Made by a program: the position numbers and the translations under genes. From Astropecten irregularis (taxonomy: Eukaryota > Echinodermata > Asteroidea > Paxillosida > Astropectinidae): 64,000 nucleotides of DNA. Location of the stretch: positions 12,048,614-12,112,613 of the forward strand of contig OZ020258.1 in assembly GCA_963971285.1 (NCBI GenBank), given 5' to 3'. Shown here piece after piece: positions 51,201 to 63,200 of this stretch (position 1 is its first letter; each line of letters begins with the position of its first letter). The notes under the pieces were generated by a model, which saw only the letters and a program-made list of their open reading frames with translations, had not been told where the DNA came from and did no database searches.

Positions 51201-54200
51201 CGCAAACCGATCCACATAAAATTCTGTGAAACATGTTAAAACTGCTAAGCAGGAAAAATCTGTTTAGCATGAGAAATTCTAAGTAAACTGAAAGATTCTG
51301 CTTTATAGTGCAAAACTCCTTCTTTGCTCAAAAGATATTAAGCACAAAAATTCCTCAGCAGAAAATGTTTTGGTCATTTTTGTTGTTGTACAGTTGAGAT
51401 GCCCGGTGGATGACAATCTGAAGGATTTCTGGGTGGACTTCAATACGGTCAGCAGGAGAATCTCCCTGTACGTTGCTGACAATCGACAGACAGAGAATGA
51501 GGTAAGGATAGAGCCGAATCAAACTGGTACGGATTAGGCTTCTTCTAAATTTGACTGGCTACGGCTCAGAATTGCACACAAGTCTGTGAGGAAGTAGCTG
51601 CAGATGTTTCAGGCTCGTGGCTGGTTTTAAATCCACAAACTGTTGAATAATGCACTTCAAACTTTTCCAGCGCTGAAATTAATAACCTAGCTCAGTTGCT
51701 TCCTCATTCTGCAAGACATGATATACTTGAAATTTCGGCCATGAAGATTTGTTGTCAATGAAACAATTCCAGTATTTTCATGAAGGAAACATCCAATTTT
51801 ACATTTTGGTACAAGTTTCAGCTCGATAGACCCATTGTTGAGAGAGTATATGCCAACTCTAACTCAGAAAAGCACTCTTAACTGTTCTCGCACTGTAATG
51901 AATACACTTGTTCAGTTACTTCCTCGGTATGCAATACACGCTATACTTGAAATTTCGGCCATGAAGTTCATTCATTCATTCATTCATTCATTCAAAGAAC
52001 ATTTATTTCCACCAATAACAAAAGATCAATGCAATTAATAAGAAAGCATTATATTGGAGGAGGCAATTGGAGGAGGCAAGTTGTGTTTTAAATGGAGCAA
52101 TTTCGGTATTTTCATGTACATGTAGGGAACATCAAAGGCTACATTTAAATACAAGTTTCAGCTCGATAGATCCATTATTGACAGAGTAAATTTCAATTCT
52201 AGCTCAGAAAATTACCCTGAATGTCTTGAGTTTCGTACTTGGATACGGAGTACTACGGAAATTCACACATCAGGAGACTAGAGACAGATTGCTTGAGAAG
52301 GATTTGGCATATCACACAAGGAATGATCCTTTCACGTCTGCGAGCTCAACCCTGAGTTCTGCAGATTTTTGCCTGATAGAAACAGTGGCGGTTCTACAGG
52401 GGGGCTAGTGGGGGGCTTGAGCCCCCCCAAAAAATTGTGTCTAGCCCCCCCAAAAAAATGCAACTGAAAAAAAAAAAGTTGAATAATACTGGATCTTTTC
52501 AGTTATTACGCACCGATTGCATGAACAACTTGTTGTGTAGGTTACAAATGCATGCTTTTCTACTCCAAATAAGACATAACAGAAGCGAATGTTAGAAGAA
52601 GGGTCTAGTCTTGCCCGCCACGGTGGCTCTTCTAGAAGTCACCTCTCTGTGGTACATACATTTTTGAGGATTAGCTCCAAAACCTCAAAATCAGAGGGAT
52701 GATTGTGCTCTATTTTCTGGTAGAAAATAAGTTCAACTTTGAGCCGAGTGTCCTGTCTTTGGCCCATAGATTTAAATTAAAAAAACTAGAGTGTGCACTG
52801 ATACACTCAAACATGGACAGCACCATTGCCTAAGAAAACCAAACAATGGCAAACGCACGCGTCCCGTTTCAAATTGTGCATACATATTCTTACCCCGGTT
52901 CGTGCGTGCAGCACTGTGCATAAAATACCCGTCCCATCACTCACAGTATGCGCAGTTCATCGAGTAACATCCGAGTACCGTATTTGGACTCTACTGCGGT
53001 TGCTCAGTCACCCCAACTAAAATGGCGATCGCGCGTCCATGCCAGAGTGCAGACAACGCTCGCGTTGAATACAAAGCACGTATTCTAGTGTGTTTTTTTT
53101 ATTGAACTCTATGCTTTGGCCATGTTTTCCTGTCTCCACATTTTTTGTTGACAACTTCTTTCAGTCTTAAGAATTTGCTTCAATCTTTCCTGTTTTATGT
53201 TTCATGCAATTACAGGAAGAAGGTATGTGGGAAACAGTCACGATACGACAGGAGATCGTTCAGAAATTGTACATCTCGGGTAAGAAATCTGATTTCTGGC
53301 TAATTTGACCCATGGAAATGACTTTTTTGGTAGGTTTTTTAAAGTTGCCTGCTTTGAGTTAATAAGGTGTTGTTAACGAAAATACTAGTAATTAGTTGTA
53401 ATTAAGAGCGTGTCCACGAGAGGACCATGCAGAAAGTGATAAGGTGGGGGTCAACGGATTTTGCTGAAATTTGGTGGGTAGGGGGGTTATGTGGAGCCTT
53501 GACGTTGTATAAAGTTTTAGCCCAATCGGACCTTCTTATCGGAAAAAATGGCCAAAAAGTACTTTTTTTTGTCAAAAATGCATGATTTTCATGATTTTAG
53601 GGGTACACATTTTCAAACACTTGCTATATCACAATGGAAAGTAGTAGAGTATTGAAATTTTCAGGGTTTCAAGGTTGTTTCCTACCCTAAACAGGGATAC
53701 CAAAATAAAGAAAAAAAATTGTTTTTCAGATGCAATTGCACGTCTTTTTCTTAGGGGTACCCCAAAATTTGCGTCATAGATATCGCTATCTTTGAGCAGC
53801 TGTAGCGTCATTAGTGCAGGTCTTTGAACAGTGAAACGTTGATGAAAGAAGGTCCTTATAGTGGTCTATTGAATGCATCAATAACATTTTTGTCAGCAGT
53901 TTTTGGTATAAATTTACAGGAGCATGTTTTTAGCACTATTTTAGAGGAATTTAGCAGGTTTTGAGGTAAAAACGGGTGAAATCTTCAAGTTTGAAACACA
54001 TTGCACATGGAAATAACCTCTATCACCCAGCAACTAAATGACACACAAGGCACTTTGATAATTTAGAGGAAACAAAATTGATTCCTTTGAAACTCTCTTC
54101 ATTTATTGTTAAAAAATGAATATTACACAATCACCTTAAAGCCATATGAATGTAGGTATACTGTTGCGTACAAAAATAAAGAGAAATCCTTCATGTTGCA

Positions 54201-57200
54201 TATTTCACAACCATAGAAGGTTTCTAGAAATAATGTCCAAATCATTAGTTCTTGAAAAGACGAGGTAACAGGGGAGACCAGTGGCCGAACTCTACAAAAA
54301 AGGGAACAAATCATTTAAAAAAAATGAAAAAATGAGTTCAATTCAGGGATTATCAATCTCACTGATAATTTAAAGCATGTAAAGCAAAACCTTTCTTTCC
54401 ACCAATTATACATGTACAGTATTATCATTTACAGCTGAATGTAATGAGTGATTCATATTTTAGCCAGTAATGATCTTCTATAACTGTGCAAAAAATGTAA
54501 TTATTTTCCCTTAACTGGCAAAGATCCTTGTCATTTCAAACAATTGGCATACATGTCACATTGTTAAAGATAATATCATACTGTTCTTTTTGATAAAGAA
54601 ATACAGATTCATGGCCAAATATATCAAGACAGATACAGTAACAGTCATCTGTGAAAATTTCAGTCCATACGATGCCCACTTTTTGAGAAAACCACAGTAT
54701 TTCTTATGTCTTTTCTCTGTTATTTATTATCTTTAAAAAATCCCCCCAAAAATGTGGGCACTGGTTGTACTCTTTCCTGGATAAATACAACATTTCGGGC
54801 AGAAAAATTGTAACGGTATGTTTCTACCAGCACCATCTTTTAAAAAATCTGTGAAGATTTCTGTTTCGGAAAAAAAATGTCCAGAACAACATGAACCTCA
54901 TGGGAGAAACAAGAACAATAATATGCAAATTAGGCTTGCCCTTCACCCGCCCGGATGAGCACTGTATATTCAGTGCTTTTGAGTGCGCGTCAAAAAATCA
55001 CGTGCTGCGTCAGGTGGGATTCGACAATTCTGAAATTTGAATCACACGTTACATTGAGCTGTAAATGATAATACTGTACAATTAGGATTGGTGGAAAGAA
55101 AGGTTTTGATTTACATGTACATGTACATGCTTTACATAATCAGTGAGATTGATAATCCCTGATGTTAACTCATTTATTTTCAATGACTTTAAACTCTCAG
55201 TCAGTTTCCCTTGTGGTTATTTCACGAATACCATTTATTTTTCAATCATCAAATAACCACAAGTGAAACTGACTGAATTTAAAGTCATTGAAAAGTGAAC
55301 AAAGAAAAATTGACTGGCGGAATGGGATTCGAACCGCCGACCAGTCCTGAATAACATACATGCGCTCTACTTACAGAGCCATCCAGCCCTACATTGGTGG
55401 TGACCTCAATAGTCAATTGACTTTGTTCGTTTGGCAGTCAGAAGCCATGAAACCACGCACACACCGCCATACCCCAAGGATTGTTTGAATGACACATGCA
55501 GAAATGCTGCAACCTGGGAACGGTACATGGGGATTTATTTATTTTTCCTTTTTAAAATGATTTTTTCCCTTTTGGGGAGAGTTCGGCCACTGGTCTCCCC
55601 TGTTACCTCGTCTTTTCGAGAACTGATGATGTTGACAATATTACTGCAAACCCTCTATTGTTGTGACACATGCAACAGAAAGGTATTCCTCGTTATTTGT
55701 GTATGCAACAATATACCTACATTCTTTGGTTTTAAGATGATTGTGTAATATTAATATTTTAACAATAAATGAAGAGAGTTTCTAAGGAATCAATTTTGTC
55801 ACCTCTAAATTTTGAAAGTGCCTTTTTTTGTGTCATTTTGTTTTCTGAACATAAAGGACTAGTATTGCTTTGCAAGGTGGGGGGGGGGGCTTGAAAGAAA
55901 TCCAACAGAATAATGACCTATACCAGCTGCAATTGCCCAAAACAAATTTACGCTGATAGAATCTAAAGGAACCTAAATACCCACCCTAAATACTATAAAA
56001 GCTTGAGGGACGCAGTAACAAATTTGAGATGAATCGCAATCATTGAGATATCTGCAGAGTACATTGAAAAATGCAAATTGGGCAATTTTCTGTTCCTTTC
56101 ATGCTGTTCCTTTGCTGGATATTTTTTAATATTTTTTGTTCACGTCATCAGACAGTCGGTGACCAACAAAACAGTGGCATAGACATGTCCTCAGACGGGG
56201 GATATATGATCCATTACCTGGGTCGTATTGTCATGTAACACATATAATCCATTGTTCACAAATATATATATAAATGTATTGGTGGTGTAACCACCTCCCC
56301 CTCCCACCAACCCATCATCCGCTATCTTTGCCCCTGCAACAAAATAATCTGAACCTACAGTACATGCAGACATGTATGTTGGGTGATAGAGGTTATTTCC
56401 ATGTGCAATGTGTTTCAAATTTAAAGATTTCACCCGTTTTTTCCTCAAAACCTGCTAAATTCCTCTTAAATAGTGCTAAAAACATGCTCCTGTAAATTTA
56501 TACCGAAAACTGCTGACAAAAGTGTTATTTATATGCTTTCAATAGACCATTATCAATCCACATCGCAGGAGAATAACTTTCCACTCTACAGCAACATCCA
56601 GGGCGGGCACTTTCCACTTTTCTGCAAATGCCTAAGTATAATCTTTCGTACAGCGACGAAGGATCACTGAACATACATTACGCGGATAGACACCGCACTT
56701 AATGGCTTTACAATGCTCAAAATCGCACTGCAGCTGCACAAACGGACGGCATGATATCCATGCCGACCGTACCGCCATATTGAACACTACCCCAGTTTCT
56801 TATAGCGCCCTCTGTCGGTGACAGGTAGAAAATGGATAATAACTTTGACAATGTGGGTGCGGCACCTGCGCTGCCTGATCCTAAATTTCCCCCAACATCA
56901 GTTAAGGGTGTGCACCAAAGGGTTGATCCACCTCCCAATACATAAAGACTTTAAAATAAATATTTTGCAAGGTCATAACAGAATCTAATCCAAAATGTGA
57001 AATGATGAAATGCAATATAACACTCAAACTGTTCATTGTAGGTTTATCTCAAATTGAAGAATTTTGCAAATATTTGACGGCCAACAAACAAAAATCGAAA
57101 AGAGCTGACAAAATTTTTATTTTTTGCCCTTGTACAATAGTATTTCAATTACATTTTGTCCAAATCTGGTAACCGTCAGCCCTGCACTAATTGAGAAACA

Positions 57201-60200
57201 GCTTACTTTGTACATTACTTTTTTTCATAGTAAAGCTGATACCTATTTTTCTAACACCTATATATCTGCAATAAATGATTATACAGCATTTATTTTTATT
57301 TCATCATGTAGAGGAGATCACGTTCTTTCTTTTGATGTATAACTCGACAATAAACGATGATGTTTAAGGGCAGAACCGCGGTTGTAACTATACGCCCAAA
57401 ACATCTTCAATTGACCCTCCCAAATTAGTAAAAATGTACACTTTCAGCCGAAAATTACAAATGCCCCGTACTCGGTCACTGTGGGATTATAGATCGAGCT
57501 ACTCTATCATGTGATATGGTACCAGGTGGGGATCCAATGGCCAAGATTTGAACTTAATTCGCTGACCCCTCACCTTGTCGATTTTTCAAGATTTTGCATG
57601 GTCTTCTCGCGGACTGACACTTAATCAGAAACTTGAAATGAGTCGTTGTTTCTAGATTTTCGACAATAAATCATGCGTTATGATTCAATATGCATTTAAT
57701 CATTACTCAACTGTTTTGGAGGTCAAAGGTTCGAATCCTGCTTTATTTAGCCTTCTTTGCTTTGTTCAACTTTCAATGATTTCAAGTAACCCAGTCAGTT
57801 CCCTTGTGGATATTTTGATAAATTCAAGATTCAATTTAGGGCATTTTTTACTGACATCTCAAGCTAGCCAGAGCCACCCATATCCAACATGTGTAGACAT
57901 CTTCATATTAACCACTTTCGTACCATGTCAGGCCTTGCGCTAACTTCTTTTCCTGGCTAGCCCATTGGGCCAGCTTGCTTAATATTTTACTAACCTGATT
58001 TTTACTAGCCCGTACACATGTTGATCCATACCTTAAAATGTAGGTTCGTATTCTTTTTACTAGCCCAACGGGCAACCAAGGAAGTGAGTCTACCCAGCCC
58101 AGAGTGGATTTTGTAGACATTGTACACCAGGCTAGTATTATTTCGAGCCCTGCATGTGCTTCATAGATGGTTGGCTTCCACATCCCACACACGATGGATT
58201 ATACACATCCACAGTCTCTATCAGTACCATATTGTCCACTCATTCTTGCATACATTGAGAACGCATCCACATGCATGTATCATGTTATATCCTGTACATT
58301 CCACTGAACTGCTACACACTATTAAAAGGTATATTTAATTTTAAATCTGAACAGAGAAAGGCAAGCGACAGGCCCTGTTCATCGTCCTCACTGTACCGGT
58401 CTCAGAGCTTCTAGTCTTCTGTCCAAATGATGAACTGCACGCTCAAATTGTCTTCGATGCCAATCTGGACGTCTATACGGCAGCAGTTGCAGTCTTCGGT
58501 CAGGAAAAGGCCAGGCGTCCAAAGGTAATGTCTTCCATATGTGGCTTTATTTTGACTTATTAACATTCCGTATTCAGACTATCTCTATTTGCCCCTGGAA
58601 GTGGCAAGGTGGAAGGTCACTTGGACCCATCTGGTTGGTCCTGATTGCTTTGATGACTTCTTATAAAAGGTAGTATCATACTTTGGTAGCATACTGAAAC
58701 AGAAATCTTCACAGATTTACCTATAACTTACAGGGTATAAATAGAGCACATCAATGGGTATGTTCAGACAACGTGTTAAATTTGCTAAAACAACTGTTTT
58801 AACCTGATCGGTTTTAGCAATATGTGTCTGGACGCTTTTACATCTGAAACCGATCGGTTTTATCCGCAGCTAAAACATCAAAGTTAAAACTGCTTGGGAG
58901 GAGGGTTTAGCGCTTAAAACCGACTGAGTTAACTGCTAAAGCGCTGTCGAGACTTTCCGACATCCTGTTTCAGTGCAGCGAAGCCTGGCAGCTGGTTACG
59001 TAACACCTGTTGTGGCGCGCATTCAGCACACAGATCAATCCACGCGCTTTGTTTTATAACTGGAAGCCTGTACGGGGTCAAGGCACAGTGCATGACCTCT
59101 TAAAACCAAAAATAAAACCAACCGGATTTAACTGCAGACAGTGCGTAAAACGCTGTATGGACGCAACAGAGTTTTAACTTTACAACAACCCCAACGCGGT
59201 TGCCGAGCTGTTTATCTCAATAGCGCTCCGCACTAATGACGTCACATGAGTGTACAAAATCCCCGGATGTCAGGCAAACATTGACTCACACGCGCAGTGT
59301 ACACCATGCATGCACGCGCGCACACACCACACGTTTGCATGGTTGCAATGTTTGTCTGAGTTAGTGTGCTATTTTTAGCGCAAGTGCGGAGTGCTATTGG
59401 TTTTAAATAAAAAGGCTGTCTGAACGTACCCATCACAAAGTGTCTTCAATATTTCTTGTCCGTTTTTAATACAGAGCAAGAGCAAGACCTCGGTGAGCAG
59501 GGTCAATGTCCCGGTTAATCTGGACGTTAGCACCAGCAGCCCTAGACCAAGCAGGACGCTCGGATCAGCAGAGGAATGCAGTGATACCATGTCCCTGCAG
59601 AACGCTCCTACATATCTGTTTGGACTCAGTGAAAGTGAAGAGGCACCGGATGAACATGAGGTGTGCACACTTTTTTAGGGACTTTGGTCTTATCACTTTG
59701 AGTCAGTATGCTTTCCTAGACTACTCAAACCCATTTCCCTGGAACCCATTTCCCTAGACCCCATTATCCTCAAACCCATTATACCCTAGACCCCATTATC
59801 CTCAAACCAATTTCCCTGGAACCTATTCCCCCATACCCCAATTCACCAGAACCACTCTTTTGTCATCTATTGCATTTTGGTTCTCTTCTCTTCTAATGGT
59901 AGGCGCCTTGAGTACCCTCTGGGTGGATATGTTGCACATTATAAATGTCTATATTATTATATTATTATTTATTATTCATCGTTAAACAGTACATCACGTC
60001 TAATATTTTAATAACAAATGCTCCCATTGCAAACCCTCTATCCCGACTCTGTAGGCAAGGGAAGAGCAAGCTTTTGAAGTCTCCCCAGAATTTGAACATG
60101 AGGTGTGCACACTTTTTTAGGGACTTTGGTCTTGTCAGTATGCTTTCCTAGACTGTTTTTTCTTTAATAGAATAGCGTTGTCACATTTGAACCCTGACTA

Positions 60201-63200
60201 AGTAAAGAAAAGAGAATCAAGGTTGTGAATGAGAGATGCAGGATTAAGTGTTCTCTTTCAAAAAAATAATGATTGATGGTTCGGCTTGAATTGCAAGCCT
60301 GGAAATAAACGGTTGCCCTGGTTCTTGGCCTTGGTGCCCCTTCAAATAATTCCATAGACATGATTTTTCAATGGAAGTGCCCCTTGCAATGGAAAATTGC
60401 CCTTGCCCTCACCAAACCTTATTTACAGCCCTGGAATTGCCAAACCTTACTGAATTCGGCTGCATATGCCTTGAACAGATCCTAGAATGACATGAGAACA
60501 ATATTACATCATCTCTTGGTAACGAATAAGACACTGTGCTCTTGTTTGTCGGACAGAAACATTAAATTGATCCATCCTGTGTAATAACTAAAACTGGAAA
60601 AGCTGGAATGTACCTCAAAACTCATTTTGTGGGATCTGGGGTCGATTTCACTAAGGCCTACGATCGATCGTAACTCGAGTTACGAAGGATAACCCATTGT
60701 ATAGGGGGCCTATCCTATGTGGGGCTGCAATGCATCAAAGCTCCTGCGGTTGATAGTAAGTTACGATGAGTTTTGTGAAATCAACCCCTGGTCTGTGCAA
60801 CAAGCTTGTTGTATCATAGCTCTGTTGTGCTTTTTTTTCTGAAATGTTTTTTCTGAACGTTGCAGCGTAGCTTGAACATGCAACCTTCTTCCACTAATGT
60901 GATATTTTTGTTTTTCAAATGGCAGGAATCGAGGCCGCCCACCAGGGTCGTTTCAGAGGCGCTGGAAAGATGCAAATTGTCCGTTCCCAGTGTGCCAATG
61001 TACACTCCAACTGCAAGACTGAGCAGGAGGAATCAGCCCTCTTCTAGCAATTCAGGTATTAGTGATGCACTCTTTGACTATGACCTAAACTTGATAGCTG
61101 AGGCAGGAACGCATTCCTGTGCAGAGTTCAGTTGAGTACCGCGACTTTTTCCAGAATGGTGTTGTAATAAATTGCCTTTTTTGAAATTCGTTTGCAATGT
61201 TATCTCAAACGTACAAGCTAACTTGAGGTTCACACAACATGTTTGACTTCTTGAATCAATCCAAAATATCACAGCTGGATTGATCTTTCCTTTATCACAG
61301 TGACCCACTGCTTATTCCTGTTGCTTCCTTTGAAGACGTAAAATGCTTCATCAAGCTTTCAGATTATCAAAGTTTCAAGTTTGTTTCTGATGTACATACA
61401 TTTGCTTCCCTCGATCATCCCAGAATTTACCCATCCGAAAACACCGATCAAATCAGCATCTGCCAAGAGAGTGAAGACACCCCTGCAGATTGTGGTCTCA
61501 GACAAAGCCACAGAGAGTAGCAGTGAGAATGCCGGCGGCGATCATTCCTCCATCAGAAAGAAGAAGGCTTCTGTATCCTCGGGGCTCAGCATAAGCTCAT
61601 GCGGAACTCCTGCCAGACTCCACAAGAAGGTCCAAGAGACATCTCACCAGGACACCTCTGAAATGGGAGATGGAGGACACAAGTCTGATCCAGGACCTGT
61701 CTCAAGTGAAGGGCTCATCAGACAACAAGAAGCTAAGATTGATGGCAATAGATCTGACCCCACTCACCTGTCCAGTAAAGCCAACGAGAGTCTGCCTCCA
61801 CAAAGGAGACAGCTCAGGTCACAGGCTCCTAAACCAGACAATCTAAAAGCCAGCAGTACCAGACTGCCTTGCCAGGATCCATCAAGCTCTTCGGGAGAAG
61901 AGAAGGACTCCAAGACTAAGGGACCATCGAGGAAGTTCAAGTTGTACAGCGACGATGGAAATATGATGATGGAGCCAGGAGAGGCAAGCAAAGAGAAAGT
62001 AGATGCAGGTTTGTACCTGGTTGTGGTTATCCATGACCAAGTCCTGATATTTCGTTCTTTTTTTCTGCCCCTCAGCATTCTTGACCTTGTCGCAATAAGG
62101 CAAACAATTGGCGAAGGTTGTTCCTTTGACCCAAGTGCTTCTTCAAATGAGTTGACATCTCACATAAAAGTACCCTTGGCAAGGAAGAATTTCAGAATTT
62201 CCTTGCCCTTTTCACAGTGTTGTTTCTGCCATATTGTAATGTTGTCCGACCATCATCTTTGTCCTTCCCCCTTTTCATTTTTCCATTGGTTTTGTCTTGT
62301 GGGGTTCCGTGGCCTAGTGGTCTGGCGTGTCGAACTCAAGATCTTGTGGTTTAATAATCAACAGATTGTGTGTTCGAGTCCGGCCATGGGTTAGTGGTGC
62401 TTGCATCCTTGGGCAAGATGCTTTTTCACATTGCTCCTCTCCACCCAGGTGTAAATGGGTACCTGTGAGGGTAGAGTTTGTGTGCTTGATTAGCCTTTGT
62501 GCGCTTATAGCAGCCGGGGCTGTATACTCCCCAGGGAGTTGAGATGGTTTCAGGAATGTTTAATAATGTAGCCCAATGACCAGGGGATAATAATAATCTG
62601 CGCCTTTGAATGGAACTTTCCAGATACTGTGCGCATTATAAATGCTCTGATATTATTAGTATTATTATTATTGTACCATTTGTCTCAGTGCACCGTCTAC
62701 CAGTCCCAATAGAATGTAGGAACTGAGATTTGGGTCCCTCCCAAAATGATCACAGGATTTTTTGTTTGGTTTTCAGATGTAATCGTCCCGAGTTCTATTC
62801 CGACCCAGGAGAGTGTAGTGGTTGTTCCAGACTCCCTCCCTCCCTCTGGTAACCTCCTGCCATACACTCAACCTCTTCATGACAAACCTGCTGGTAACTC
62901 GTCCTCAAGGTAGTTGTTCTTATCCTGGTTTTACGTAGCCTTTGGATACAGGGCAAAAACCCATTACCCTAAACCCCATTTCTGCAAACCCAGCATACCC
63001 ATTTATTTATACACCACAACACCATTTTCCCTGGACCCCATTATCCTCAAACCCATTTCCCTGGAACCCATTTCCCTAGACCCCCATTTCCCTGGAACCT
63101 ATTTCCCTAGACCCCATTTCCCTGGAACCCATTTCCCTAGACGACATTATCCTCAAACCCATTTCCCTGGAACCTATTTCCCTAGACCCCATTATCCTCA

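Larger units (their letters stand above)
53405..57625. repeat. SYCP2: Large inverted repeat (foldback element) with nested insertions
   Basis: The left arm (about 53405-54470) is mirrored by about 55050-57625. For example, GGTATAAATTTACAGGAGCA (left) pairs with CTCCTGTAAATTTATACCGA (right), and GAGACCAGTGGCCGAACTCT with AGAGTTCGGCCACTGGTCTC. The outer ends share CACGAGAGGACCATGCA-like sequence. The right arm is expanded by a SINE (55195-55545) and other insertions; the centre holds a truncated family B MITE and a family 3 SINE. Confidence 0.8.

Noticed and set aside
62009..62394. Read-through extension of SYCP2-like exon 14
   Set aside because: The frame runs into intron and a SINE; the donor at 62009 and phase match with exon 15 explain the end better.
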